This document shows, one piece after another, positions 42,606 through 51,559 of a stretch of DNA of 64,000 bases. Each line of letters begins with the position of its first letter. Position 1 is the first letter of the stretch. The stretch comes from Citricoccus sp. K5 (GTDB lineage: Bacteria; Actinomycetota; Actinomycetes; Actinomycetales; Micrococcaceae): assembly GCF_902506195.1 (NCBI RefSeq), contig NZ_LR732817.1:3129407-3193406 (forward strand), given 5' to 3'. The position numbers and the translations under genes are program-made. The notes under the pieces were generated by a model, which was not told the DNA's origin, searched no databases, and saw nothing but the letters and a program-made list of their open reading frames with translations.

Positions 42606-43343
42606 GTGGCGCTCCGCACCGTTCCGCCCGTGCCGCCCGTGCCGCCCGGGAAGGCGGCCGGGGCAGCCGGCCGTTGGACCGGCGTCGGGCGGGTGGTGTT
42701 CGCCCTCGCGGCGCTGCTGTCCTTCACGGGCAACGCGCTCTCGTTCCACATCGGCTCCTGGAAGGATTCGGACCTGCCCGCGGGCGCGGGTTTCTCGGGC
42801 GGCTTCGCCGGTGGTTGGGAGCACCTGGTCAACCAGCCGACCTACTTCACCTTCCTGGCCAACTTCCTGGTGGGACTGACGTCCCTGCTGCTGGCCCTCC
42901 GCCCGCACCGCACCTCCACCCTGTTCCACGCGCTGCGGATCGCCGGGGTCGTCTGCATCGTCATCACCGGCGTGGTGTTCAACGTCCTGCTGCGGGACGC
43001 GCCGCCGGGAACACCGGTGGAGCATCTGAACGACACGATCCAGCACATCATCACGCCGATCCTGACACCACTGGTGTGGCTGGTGTTCGACCCCCGTGGC
43101 CACGTCACGTGGAAGCGGATCGGCCTGGCGGCCATCATCCCGCTCGCCTGGCTGGCGTTCACGCTGGCGCGGGGGCCGGCGCTCGACTGGTACCCCTACA
43201 GCATCCTGGACGTGCCGCGCATGGGCTATGACGGGGTGTCGGTCTACGTGCTGGCGATCCTGGCCTTCTTCTTCGTGGTGGCCGCACTGATGTGGGCAGC
43301 GGACCGAATGCTGGCAGGAACGTCCGGCAGGACCTCCGGCTGA
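42606..43343 (+). CDS. Pr6Pr family membrane protein
   Basis: A 245-residue protein with six hydrophobic helices (near 28, 80, 108, 143, 171 and 212) matching the Pr6Pr (six-TM, FAR-17a/AIG1-like) family: SFTGNALSFHIG, LANFLVGLTSLLLAL, GVVFNVLLRDAPP and HIITPILTPLVWLVF. Function in bacteria is unknown. The N-terminus carries a period-9 repeat encoding VPPVPPVPP. GTG 42606 is used. Confidence 0.83.
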   Translation: MALRTVPPVPPVPPGKAAGAAGRWTGVGRVVFALAALLSFTGNALSFHIGSWKDSDLPAGAGFSGGFAGGWEHLVNQPTYFTFLANFLVGLTSLLLALRPHRTSTLFHALRIAGVVCIVITGVVFNVLLRDAPPGTPVEHLNDTIQHIITPILTPLVWLVFDPRGHVTWKRIGLAAIIPLAWLAFTLARGPALDWYPYSILDVPRMGYDGVSVYVLAILAFFFVVAALMWAADRMLAGTSGRTSG

Positions 43344-43421
43344 TGCATACTGGCGGAAGGGCTCCTGCCGACCTGACAGGACGATAGACCGGCGGCAGCG
43401 CCCACCGGGAGAGGGGTGCCC

Positions 43422-44618
43422 ATGCGGATCGCAGTCCTGGCACACATGCACCACGCGATTCGTTCCCCCTATCTGGGCGGCTTGGAAATGCACACGGACC
43501 TGTTGGTGGACCACCTGGTCCGTCGCGGCCACCAGGTGACTGTCTTCGCCAAGGAGGGAACGCGCACCGCAGGAACGGTGGTTCCACTGGTCCCGGATCA
43601 TTTCGATCCCACGGTCCGCTGCCCTCAGGATGCCGTCCGGCTCCGGGAGGTCCTCTATGCGGCCATGTCCGCTGCGGCCCTGCGGGTCCTCGCCGGCGAC
43701 TTTGACGTGGTCCTGAACAACTCCCTGTCCCCTGTGCCGCTGCAACAACTCCGGGCCGTCCCCATGGTCACCGTGCTGCACACACCCGCCACCCTCACCG
43801 AGGTGCTGAAGGTGGTGGACGACCCGGCGTGGGTCCCGCCGCCCCATCACCGGTGGGTGTCCGTGTCTGCGGCCAACGCGCTTGCCTGGCAGCACCGGCT
43901 TCCGAGGATCGCCGTGGTGCACAACGGGCTGGACTTGGACCGGTGGAGCAGCACCACACGGCCCGTCCCGGGGCGGGCCGTATGGACCGGACGAATCATC
44001 GGGGAAAAGGGCCTGCACGTGGCCATCGACGCTGCTCGTAAGGCGGGGATGGACCTGCACTTCGCGGGACCGGTGTCCGACCATGACTACTTCCGTAGGA
44101 CGGTGGAGCCGCTGTTGGGTGAGGACACCGTCTACCGCGGGCACCTGGACCACCACCAGCTTCCGGATCTGCTCGCCTCCGGCGAGGTGTACCTCGCCAC
44201 GCCGCTGTGGGCCGAGCCGTTCGGTCTGGCCACGGTGGAGGCGATGTCCATGGGGACCCCGGTGGCGGCCCTGCTCAGCGGAGCCATGGGGGAGATCGTG
44301 GGACCCTCGGCCGGGCATCTGGCAGAACACCACTCGGCGGACGCATTGGCCGAGTCCATTGAACAGGCGCGTCACAAGCCCCGGCCCGGGGTGATCGCCT
44401 GGTCGCGCCGGTTCAGTGCGGATCTGATGGTGGATTCCTACCTCGGATTGCTGCGGGACGTGGCCGAACGCGCTGGCACCCTGACCGGGGCCGGCGCCGG
44501 ATGGACGCCTCTCGGTGATGTCCTGGCCGCGAAGAACCGCGACGGGATCGACGCACCGCGCCGAGGACCGGATGAGGGCAGACACCCGGTCATCCGGACC
44601 GTGGAGACAGTCACGTGA
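43422..44618 (+). CDS. GT4 family glycosyltransferase
   Basis: A 398-residue retaining glycosyltransferase with two Rossmann domains: MRIAVLAHMHHAIRSPYLGGLEMHT at the acceptor side and AVWTGRIIGEKGLHVAIDAA and PLWAEPFGLATVEAMSMGTP (EX7E) at the nucleotide-sugar site. ATG 43422 is spaced 6 nt from GAGAGGG; GTG 43416 is an alternative. It overlaps the next gene by 4 bp (GTGA) and forms a unit with it. Confidence 0.9.
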   Translation: MRIAVLAHMHHAIRSPYLGGLEMHTDLLVDHLVRRGHQVTVFAKEGTRTAGTVVPLVPDHFDPTVRCPQDAVRLREVLYAAMSAAALRVLAGDFDVVLNNSLSPVPLQQLRAVPMVTVLHTPATLTEVLKVVDDPAWVPPPHHRWVSVSAANALAWQHRLPRIAVVHNGLDLDRWSSTTRPVPGRAVWTGRIIGEKGLHVAIDAARKAGMDLHFAGPVSDHDYFRRTVEPLLGEDTVYRGHLDHHQLPDLLASGEVYLATPLWAEPFGLATVEAMSMGTPVAALLSGAMGEIVGPSAGHLAEHHSADALAESIEQARHKPRPGVIAWSRRFSADLMVDSYLGLLRDVAERAGTLTGAGAGWTPLGDVLAAKNRDGIDAPRRGPDEGRHPVIRTVETVT

Positions 44619-45700
44619 GTTCCCCGCCGAAGCTCCTGTACTACGCCCACGATCATGGCTCTGGCCACCTGCACCACGCCGCCCGGGTTGCGGCTACCGG
44701 GGCCTTCGACCTGACCGTCGTCACGGCATCCGCGGCTGCGGACAGGATTCTGCCCCCGGGGACGGCGATCGCCCGGTTGCCTTCCGACGTTGTCCCCGGT
44801 CATCGCCAGCCGCCCGCATCCCGGTTGCACTACACCCCTACCGGCCGCGTGATCCGGGACCGTTTTGCGGCCTTGCTCCAGGCGGTACAGCGCGTGGGAC
44901 CAGAGGCCGTGGTGGTGGATGTCTCCGTGGAGGCCGCACTGTTCCTGCGTCTGGCCGGATACCCGGTGATCTACCGGCGCATGCACGGAGAACGTGCGGA
45001 TCCGGCCCATGAACTCGCCTATGCCGAGTCCGACCACCTCATCGCCTACTACGGACCGGACCTGGAGGAACCGGACTGGCGGGACCGGTTCGCCGCGAAC
45101 ACCACGTTCCTCGGAGTTCCGGACCGGTCAGGCCGGTTGGGCATCGCGGCCCGGCGGTCGGCCCGGCGACCCTCGGGACCGACCGTGACGCCACAGGTCG
45201 CCGTGGTGACCGGGACCGGTGGTGGCGGCGTGGACCTCGCAGACCTGGCCCGCGCGGCCTCCCGGGTGCCGTGGGCCCGGTGGAACGTCTATGGCGCCAC
45301 CCGGGGATCCGGCCGGGTGCCGACCAACCTCGTCCTGCACGGGTGGGCTGAGGACGCCGTCGCACGAATGCGGGAAGCGGACGTGGTGGTGGTGTCATCG
45401 GGTTTCTCCGCCGTGACCGATGCCATCGGCGCCGCGCGTCCACTGGTCCTGGTCGCAGAGCCGAGGCCTTTCAGCGAACAGGGCCGTTTCGCCGAGGCCG
45501 CGCACGCGGCGGCGGGGATCCCCTGGTGCCGTTGGGCGGACCCGGACGCCGACTGGTCGGGCGCTGTCACGGCCGCACTCGACGAACCGTCCTCCGCCGA
45601 TCGGCTGGCCGCCGCCATCCTGACCGATCCTGGTGAACATCGCCGGGCCTGGGAATCAGTGGTGGCAACCGCGGCGAGTCCCGGCTCGGCTCCTCAGTAG
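44615..45700 (+). CDS. MurG-like/GT28-type glycosyltransferase
   Basis: A 361-residue GT-B fold protein: LLYYAHDHGSGHLHHAARVA resembles the glycine-rich start of MurG-like enzymes (GxGHxxR), and the C-domain has VVTGTGGGGVDLADLA and VVVSSGFSAVTDAIGAARPLVLV. The N-terminal HDHGSGH suits an acceptor-binding loop. GTG 44615 overlaps the GT4 stop, so the pair is translationally coupled and probably builds one glycan or glycolipid. Acceptor unknown. It overlaps the convergent GT2 gene by 7 bp. Confidence 0.85.
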   Translation: MSSPPKLLYYAHDHGSGHLHHAARVAATGAFDLTVVTASAAADRILPPGTAIARLPSDVVPGHRQPPASRLHYTPTGRVIRDRFAALLQAVQRVGPEAVVVDVSVEAALFLRLAGYPVIYRRMHGERADPAHELAYAESDHLIAYYGPDLEEPDWRDRFAANTTFLGVPDRSGRLGIAARRSARRPSGPTVTPQVAVVTGTGGGGVDLADLARAASRVPWARWNVYGATRGSGRVPTNLVLHGWAEDAVARMREADVVVVSSGFSAVTDAIGAARPLVLVAEPRPFSEQGRFAEAAHAAAGIPWCRWADPDADWSGAVTAALDEPSSADRLAAAILTDPGEHRRAWESVVATAASPGSAPQ

Positions 45701-46581
45701 GCCGAGCCCTCGTCCAGAGCGGCGGCGATCTCCGCGGCGGTCGGCTCCCGGAGGACCTCCAGCTGTGCACCGGCGGGATCCCACAGCACCAGCCCGAGGT
45801 CCCGGAACCGGCCCAACCATCCCCCCATGGGCCATGAACCGTGGATCTGCTTGAAGTGCCGGGCGTTGACCAGGATGTCCTGGAAGTGGTGCAAGGGCGG
45901 CCTGTAGACCCCGTGGGGCTGGTGGAAGACCGTGGCCGCGCTGAACACCAGCGCCAACCCGGCATCCCGGGCGCGGAACGCGAAGTCCGTGTCCTCGGCG
46001 CCGTAACCTCGGAACCCCTCGTCGAAGCCCCCCAGTGCTGAGAAGTCAGACGCGGAGAGAGCCAGCACCAGGGTCCACACCATGGACCATTCCGCCGAGG
46101 GCCCCTCCCCGAGATACTGCCGGGCGGCATGCTCCACGGACACCGCACGGAGGCCGTCGTCTCGGGACTCGGTCACAGGGACCACCTCCTGCCACCCGGG
46201 TGGCAGATAGCGAGGCGTCCCCATCACGAGGGATCCGGGATGCCTCCGAACCTCATGCGACAGTTCACCCACCGTCCCCGAGGCGGGAATACAGTCGACG
46301 TCGAGAAAGACCAGGACCTCGCCCTGGGCGAGGGCGGCGGCCCGGTTCCGCGCCGCCGCCAGTGGCAGCCCGTCGGGATCGGACACGTGCCCGGTCACCA
46401 CCTCGAGCGTGGATTCCGGGACGGCCCCTGTGGGTTGGTTCATGAACACGACGACGACGTCGTTCGGTGCCGGGACCGAGATCTCCAATCCGGCCAGGAC
46501 CCGCGCCAGGTGCTGGTCCCGGCCGCCGGTGATGATCAGGACCGACGTTGACGGCGGGATGTCCCCTTCTTCCCGGGACAC
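45694..46581 (-). CDS. GT2 family glycosyltransferase
   Basis: A 295-residue inverting GT-A enzyme: SVLIITGGRDQHLARVLAGLE, AAARNRAAALAQGEVLVFLDVDC (DxD) and GGFDEGFRGYGAEDTDFAFRAR (ED motif of the acceptor base). No membrane helix. GTG 46581 is preferred because GGAGG lies 7 nt upstream; the longer frame is not conserved. It faces the GT4/MurG-like pair across a 7-bp overlap, making a three-enzyme sugar-transfer cluster. Confidence 0.87.
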   Translation of the reverse strand: MSREEGDIPPSTSVLIITGGRDQHLARVLAGLEISVPAPNDVVVVFMNQPTGAVPESTLEVVTGHVSDPDGLPLAAARNRAAALAQGEVLVFLDVDCIPASGTVGELSHEVRRHPGSLVMGTPRYLPPGWQEVVPVTESRDDGLRAVSVEHAARQYLGEGPSAEWSMVWTLVLALSASDFSALGGFDEGFRGYGAEDTDFAFRARDAGLALVFSAATVFHQPHGVYRPPLHHFQDILVNARHFKQIHGSWPMGGWLGRFRDLGLVLWDPAGAQLEVLREPTAAEIAAALDEGSAY

Positions 46582-46769
46582 CGTGGCGCCTCCGAGTGGA
46601 GTCACGCTTCCACCATTTGGTGGGACCGGGCGGGTTGACCCGTGCCGTCGGTGATGTCTCGCGTCAACAGATCCCCTCCAGACCGGACCGAACTCGGATC
46701 CACAGCATACGTGGCGGATGTTCGATCCCGGGCCCCGCACCGGTGACGGCGACTCCGGCGGATGCGATC

Positions 46770-47135
46770 TCACGGCTGAAAGGGGCGGACCTCCACCTTG
46801 TTCCCGCAGGCCTTCGACGCGCGGGCGGCCAGGTCCTCGGCCTGCTCCGGTCCGACGGCGTCCACCACCCAGAACCCGCCCATGTGCTGCTGGGCCTGGG
46901 TGAACGGGCCGTCGGTGATGACCGGTTCGGCACCCCGGGTGCCGTCCACCACCACGGACTCATCCGGGGCAACGAGGCCACCGGCGTACACCCACGCGCC
47001 CTCGGCCCGGAGTGCCTCATTGAACTCGCCGACGGCCTGGAACGCCGCCTGCATCTCCTCTTCGGACGCGTAGGGTCCCGTCTCCCGGTGCTGGACACCG
47101 GGGGAGTGCCACACGGAAATCAGATACTCGGGCAT
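46770..47135 (-). CDS. YCII-related (DGPF-domain) protein
   Basis: A 121-residue protein with MPEYLISVWHSPG, EMQAAFQAVGEFNEALRAEGAWVYAGGL and ITDGPFTQAQQHMGGFWVVDA, the DGPF hallmark. A second family member is at 31700. Function unknown; no sigma factor is adjacent. It precedes the GT2 gene by 188 bp on the same strand. Confidence 0.88.
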   Translation of the reverse strand: MPEYLISVWHSPGVQHRETGPYASEEEMQAAFQAVGEFNEALRAEGAWVYAGGLVAPDESVVVDGTRGAEPVITDGPFTQAQQHMGGFWVVDAVGPEQAEDLAARASKACGNKVEVRPFQP

Positions 47136-47286
47136 CGCAGCCTCCTGGGGTGAGCGGGGTTACACTCTACGGGGCACTTTCCGCCATGGCACCCCGTGGC
47201 GGCCGGGCCCGGCCAGAGAAACGCCAGACCCCCGGGCGTCCACCACGCGGAACCGATCGTTCCACGTCCATCGAGGAGCATTCCCC

Positions 47287-48552
47287 GTGCAGTCCACCGA
47301 AACCCCCGTCGAGACCAGCGCCGCACCCCGGTGGAACCGGTTCGACACGAGCTGGACGATCGGCCTCTTCGGCACGGCCGTGGGCGCCGGCATCCTCTTC
47401 CTGCCGATCAACGCCGGACTGGGCGGACTGTGGCCGCTGCTCATCGCCACCGTGCTGATCTGGCCGATGACCTACTACTCCCACCGGGCGCTGTCCCGCA
47501 TGGTGTGTGCCTCGCCGAACCCGAACCAGGACATCACCGGCGTGGTCCGCGAGTACTTCGGGGAGACCGCCGGCCGCGTGGTCACCGTCCTGTACTTCCT
47601 GGCGATCTACCCGATCGTGCTGATCTACGGGGTGGGCATCACCAACACGGTGGAGAGCCTCATGGTGAACCAGCTCGGCCTGGACCCCTGGCCGCGGTGG
47701 CTGCTGTCCGGGGTGCTGGTCCTGGCGATGTCGGCCGTCATGGTGGCCGGCAAAAAGGTCATGCTCGTGGTCACCCAGTGGCTGGTCTATCCGTTGATCG
47801 CGGTGTTGTTCGCGGTCACGCTCCTGCTGATCCCCCAGTGGTCCTTCGACGGCTTCGGTGCGCTGCCGGCTCCCGGCGACTTCGCGATGTCCCTCTGGTT
47901 GATGATCCCGGTGCTGGTCTTCGCGTTCAACCACTCCCCGGCGATCTCCCAGTTCTCCGTGTCCCTCCGCGAACGCTACGGTGCCGGATCCGTGCAGAAG
48001 GCGTCCTCCATCCTCCGGATCACCGCTGTCCTGCTGGTCGTCTTCACCATGGGCTTCGTCTGGTCCTGCGTGCTGGCCCTCGGCCCCGAGGGGCTGCAGG
48101 AGGCCAAGGAGGCCAACCTGCCGGTGCTCTCCCACCTGGCCAACGTGATGGGCCTGCCGCTGATTGCCTGGCTCGGCCCGGCCGTGGCCATCACGGCGAT
48201 CGCCTCGTCCTTCTTCGGCCACTGGCTCGGTGCCGCAGAGGGGGCCACGGCGATCGTGCGCACCATGGTGGACCCGCGGCGGAAGCGCCTGAGCGACCGC
48301 GGCATCACGATCGGCGTGAGCGTCTTCCTGATCGTCACCACGTGGCTGGCGGGCGTGCTCAATCCCAGCATCCTGGCCCTGATCGAGTCGCTGGCCGGCC
48401 CCGTGATCGCCGCTGTGCTCTACCTCATGCCGATGTACGCCATCCACAAGGTTCCGGCGCTGGCCCGGTTCCGCGGCACAGCCTCGAATGTCTTCGTGGT
48501 CATCGCCGGCGTGGTGGCCGTGGGCGGCATCCTCATCAGCCTGTTCCGCTAG
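47287..48552 (+). CDS. HAAAP/STP-family amino acid transporter
   Basis: A 421-residue permease with about eleven helices, close to the serine/threonine/tryptophan (SdaC/TdcC-type) symporters: IGLFGTAVGAGILFLPINAGLGG in helix 1, FNHSPAISQFSVSLRERYG in helix 6 and SSFFGHWLGAAEGA. It would import an amino acid with protons. GTG 47287 follows GAGGAG; a TACACT -10 candidate lies near 47161. A 53-nt hairpin follows. Confidence 0.9.
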   Translation: MQSTETPVETSAAPRWNRFDTSWTIGLFGTAVGAGILFLPINAGLGGLWPLLIATVLIWPMTYYSHRALSRMVCASPNPNQDITGVVREYFGETAGRVVTVLYFLAIYPIVLIYGVGITNTVESLMVNQLGLDPWPRWLLSGVLVLAMSAVMVAGKKVMLVVTQWLVYPLIAVLFAVTLLLIPQWSFDGFGALPAPGDFAMSLWLMIPVLVFAFNHSPAISQFSVSLRERYGAGSVQKASSILRITAVLLVVFTMGFVWSCVLALGPEGLQEAKEANLPVLSHLANVMGLPLIAWLGPAVAITAIASSFFGHWLGAAEGATAIVRTMVDPRRKRLSDRGITIGVSVFLIVTTWLAGVLNPSILALIESLAGPVIAAVLYLMPMYAIHKVPALARFRGTASNVFVVIAGVVAVGGILISLFR

Positions 48553-48589
48553 TCGAGCGGTCCCGGCGTCCGGCCGTCCGGTTTAACCA

Positions 48590-48642
48590 GCACGACGCGC
48601 GGGCCGGACCTGCGCTGGCAGGTGCCGGCCCGCGCGTCGTGC
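48590..48642. terminator. Very stable bidirectional terminator
   Basis: An 18-bp perfect outer stem (48590-48607 with 48625-48642) encloses a second 6-bp stem (ACCTGC with GCAGGT) and a GCTG loop. It sits between the amino acid transporter and the convergent SDR gene. Confidence 0.85.
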
Positions 48643-48683
48643 CCGGGTTCGGGACGGATTCCCCAGAGGGGAGGGTCACGTGC

Positions 48684-49343
48684 TCAGAGCTGGGAGAAGG
48701 CGGCGTTGATGGGCTCCTCGCCGTCCACGAAGTCGATCTGCTGGCCGATGGAGACCTGAGTGGCCAGGGCGACGCGGATCGCCTGGGCCACGTTGCCGCG
48801 CGAGGTGTCCCGATTGGCGCCTTCCGCGGTGCCTCCGCCGACGGCGATCATGCCGGAGGGCTCGTCCAGGGTGAGCTTTCCCGGGCCGAGGATGGTCCAG
48901 TCGAGCCCGGAGTTGCGCAGGTACTCGTCCGCGGCGGCCTTGGACTCTGCGTAGGGGAAGAACGGGTTGTCCTCGGCGATGCCGTGCTGGGTGGTGGCGC
49001 CCATGTAGGACACCATGACGTAGCGCTTCACGCCGGCCTGGAGGGCGGCGTCCATGGAGCGGATCGCGGCGTCCCGGTCCACGGCATAGGTGCGCTTCGG
49101 ACTGCCGCCCCCGGCGCCGGCGGTCCAGACGATGGCGTCCTGGCCCTCGAAGGCCCGGGCGAGTTCGTCCTGTGAGGCGGTCTCGATGTCCAGCACCAAG
49201 GCCTTCGCGCCGGCGGCCTCGATCTCCGCCGTCTGCTCCGGGGTGCGGATGACCGAGGTGACCGTGTGCCCCTCCTGCGCCAGCAGCGGTGCGGTCCGCA
49301 GGGCTACCTTGCCGTGGCCGCCGATGATCAGGTAGTTCGCCAT
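48684..49343 (-). CDS. NAD(P)-binding SDR/NmrA-like protein
   Basis: A 219-residue atypical short-chain dehydrogenase: MANYLIIGGHGKVALRTAPLL (glycine motif GGHGKV), ALVLDIETASQDELARAF, YVMVSYMGATT and the active-site-like YAESKAAADEYL. It probably binds NAD(P)H and acts as a flavin- or quinone-related reductase or regulator. It resembles the N-terminal domain of the fusion protein at 6187 only in fold. Confidence 0.87.
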   Translation of the reverse strand: MANYLIIGGHGKVALRTAPLLAQEGHTVTSVIRTPEQTAEIEAAGAKALVLDIETASQDELARAFEGQDAIVWTAGAGGGSPKRTYAVDRDAAIRSMDAALQAGVKRYVMVSYMGATTQHGIAEDNPFFPYAESKAAADEYLRNSGLDWTILGPGKLTLDEPSGMIAVGGGTAEGANRDTSRGNVAQAIRVALATQVSIGQQIDFVDGEEPINAAFSQL

Positions 49344-49442
49344 GGATCTGGTCCTTCCGTTCGGGTCAGTGCTTCCGTGCCCACTGTTGCACTGGATCCG
49401 GAGGGCGCGCCAGCGCGTTCGGCTGGCGGCGCAATCGTTCCG

Positions 49443-49478
49443 CCGGTGAACCCGGTGAACCCGGTGATCCCGGCGTCC
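49443..49478. repeat. 9-bp tandem repeat, intergenic
   Basis: Four head-to-tail units of CCGGTGAAC (two exact, two degenerate) lie upstream of the SDR gene and just downstream of a VOC gene. A second, unrelated 9-bp array begins 14 bp later. Confidence 0.65.
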
Positions 49479-49491
49479 CCGTGACTCTGCG

Positions 49492-49526
49492 TCTCAGCTA
49501 TCTCAGCTATCTCAGCTATCTCAGCC
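49492..49526. repeat. 9-bp tandem repeat across the VOC gene stop codon
   Basis: Three exact TCTCAGCTA units and a partial fourth run from 49492 to 49526. Read on the minus strand they give TGA GAT AGC repeated, so the VOC stop at 49521-49523 is followed by three more in-frame TGA codons. Confidence 0.85.
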
Positions 49527-49892
49527 GGCGGAGGTGTCCGTGACGCCCTCGTAGAGCCCGATCTCGTTGCCGTCGAGGTCCCGGAACACGGCCCACCAGC
49601 TGGTCTCGGTGATCGGGGACCTCGGGGCGATCACGGTGCCGCCCAGAGCCGTGACGGTGGCCAGGGTCTCGTCGATCGAGTCGACCTCCACGGTGGAGCG
49701 GGGCTGGGTGAAGCCCTCGCTGCGCGGGGCCAGGCCGCCGCCGCTGACCTCGTTGGGGGCCCGCCACATGGGGTAGTCCTCGAAGCCGGGGTAGGTCTCG
49801 ATCTTCCAGCCGAACACCGAGCCGTAGAACTCGGTGGCGCGCTGATGGTCGGTGACCGGGATGTCGACGTGGGTGATGTCTCCGTGTGCCAT
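49521..49892 (-). CDS. VOC family protein
   Basis: A 123-residue glyoxalase-like protein: ITHVDIPVTDHQRATEFYGS, VFGWKIETYPGFEDYPMW and FRDLDGNEIGLYEG. Metal-binding His and Glu positions are present. Its stop codon is part of a 9-bp tandem array. A GNAT acetyltransferase gene ends 4 bp upstream on the same strand, so the two are likely cotranscribed. Confidence 0.87.
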   Translation of the reverse strand: MAHGDITHVDIPVTDHQRATEFYGSVFGWKIETYPGFEDYPMWRAPNEVSGGGLAPRSEGFTQPRSTVEVDSIDETLATVTALGGTVIAPRSPITETSWWAVFRDLDGNEIGLYEGVTDTSAG

Positions 49893-49896
49893 GGAC

Positions 49897-50571
49897 CTAT
49901 GGTCCGGCAGGAGGCGGGTCCGTGGGAATCCCTCCCGGCCGGTCTCTCGTGCGAGACCGCCACTCCTCAGCCAGGATCCCCATCACGTGGGCGTCCACCC
50001 AGGTACCGTCGAAGAGCAGCGCCTCGCGCAGGGTGCCCTCCAGGCTGAAGCCGGCCTTCTCGTAGACATGGCGGGCCCGCGGATTGAAGGCGTAGACCTC
50101 CAGCGACACCCGGTGCAGCCCCTGGTCCTCGAAGGCATGCCGCAGGGTCATGTCCACCGCCTCGCTGCCGAGGCCGCGGTCCCGGGAGCCGGAGATCCAG
50201 ATCCGGAAGCCGCAGGAGAGGTTGCCCCCGTCCAGATCGTTGAGCACCGATTCACCCACGACCCGTCCGGTGGCGATCTCCTCGATGACCCACACGATCC
50301 GGTCCTCCGCCCGGGACCAGCGCTCGTAGATCTCGGCGAGCTCGTCCACCGACCAGGGCACCTGGCTTCCGGGGTCCGCCGCAGGCCCGTCACCTTCTGA
50401 CCCCGGGTGCGCCGGACCGGTGGAGGAGTGCACCGTCCCGGTCAGCCGGGACACCTCGGCATCCGCCAACAGCGGGTGGAGCACCGTGGCATGCTCCCGC
50501 CCGGCCGGAACCAGCCGCACCAGTTGGCCGGCCTGTGCCTGCTTGCGGGAGAAGTCGGGTGCCGGAGTCAC
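49897..50571 (-). CDS. GNAT family N-acetyltransferase
   Basis: A 224-residue acetyltransferase of the RimJ/RimL type: QLVRLVPAGREHATVLHPLLAD, DRGLGSEAVDMTLRHAFEDQGLHRVSLEVYAFNPRARHVYEKAGFSLEGTLRE, which includes the acetyl-CoA loop (R/Q-x-x-G-x-G/A as RDRGLGSEA). A Gly/Pro/Ser-rich insert near 50-70 is not conserved. GTG 50571 is the start. Acceptor unknown. Confidence 0.88.
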   Translation of the reverse strand: MTPAPDFSRKQAQAGQLVRLVPAGREHATVLHPLLADAEVSRLTGTVHSSTGPAHPGSEGDGPAADPGSQVPWSVDELAEIYERWSRAEDRIVWVIEEIATGRVVGESVLNDLDGGNLSCGFRIWISGSRDRGLGSEAVDMTLRHAFEDQGLHRVSLEVYAFNPRARHVYEKAGFSLEGTLREALLFDGTWVDAHVMGILAEEWRSRTRDRPGGIPTDPPPAGP

Positions 50572-50649
50572 GGCACCATCATGCCAGCGCTGACGGGACT
50601 CCGGTCATGGTGGTCGCCCGGAACCTGCGGTCCGCTGCCGCGCGGCCCG

Positions 50650-51558
50650 TCAGGGGAGCAGCGCGGTCCCGGTTCCCAGCTTCTCGGCCGCGGCCCGGTT
50701 CGCCGCCGTCCGCGGCAGCACCACCGGGTGGCCCAACAGTGGATCCTTCACGACGTCGGCATCCAGCCCGTAGATGCCCTCCAGGTTCGCCGGGGTCAGG
50801 ACCTCCTCCGGAGTCCCCTCGGCCACGACCTGACCGTGGGCCATGGCGATGATGTGGTCCGAGGACCGGGCGGCGAGGTTCAACTCGTGCAGCACGGCGA
50901 CGACGGTGGCGCGGGGCCGCTCGCCCGCACCGGCCGCACCACCTGTACCGGCTGCACTGGCTGTACTGGCCGACCTGGGGTCCGGCAGGTCACGCACCAG
51001 ATCCAGCAACTCCACCTGGTGGGACAGGTCCAGGTAGGAGGTGGGCTCATCGAGGAGCACCACGGGGGTCTGCTGGGCCAGCACCAGGGCCAGCCACGCT
51101 CGCTGGCGCTGACCGCCGGAGAGCTCGGCCACGTCCCGGCCGGCCAGCCCCACCAGGTCGGCCAGCTCGAGGGCCTGGGCGATCGCCTCGGTGTCCTGGG
51201 CCGTCCTGGCCCCGAACCAGCCGCGGTGCGGGTGGCGCCCGCGGTCCACGAGTTGCTCCACCGTCATGCCCTCCGGCACCACGGGGGACTGGGGCAGCAA
51301 CGCGACGGTGCGGGCGTAGCTGCGGGGATTCCACCCCTCCACGTCCCGGCCGAGGACCTCGAGGGATCCGCTCACCAGGGGCAGCTGCCGGGTCAACCCC
51401 TTCAGGAGGGTCGACTTGCCGCAGCCGTTGGCACCGATGATGGCCGTGGTCTGGCCGGCCGGCACGTCCAGGTCCACGGGCCGTTCCGGCCCCACGACGG
51501 TGTGCGGGCCGTAGGCCAGGCTCGCGCCGCGCAGGCGGATCGCCGGTTCTGGTGTCAT
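50650..51558 (-). CDS. Iron-siderophore ABC transporter ATPase
   Basis: A 302-residue ATPase of the FecE/FhuC group: Walker A GANGCGKST at 42-50, signature ELSGGQRQRAWLA, Walker B VVLLDEPTSYLD, and H-loop VLHELNLAARSSD. Between Walker B and the H-loop is a Gly/Ala/Ser/Thr-rich insert (about 198-215) from a degenerate period-9 repeat near 50930-50974. It starts 1 bp after the stop of the upstream permease gene and energises iron uptake. Confidence 0.92.
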   Translation of the reverse strand: MTPEPAIRLRGASLAYGPHTVVGPERPVDLDVPAGQTTAIIGANGCGKSTLLKGLTRQLPLVSGSLEVLGRDVEGWNPRSYARTVALLPQSPVVPEGMTVEQLVDRGRHPHRGWFGARTAQDTEAIAQALELADLVGLAGRDVAELSGGQRQRAWLALVLAQQTPVVLLDEPTSYLDLSHQVELLDLVRDLPDPRSASTASAAGTGGAAGAGERPRATVVAVLHELNLAARSSDHIIAMAHGQVVAEGTPEEVLTPANLEGIYGLDADVVKDPLLGHPVVLPRTAANRAAAEKLGTGTALLP

Positions 51559-51559
51559 C

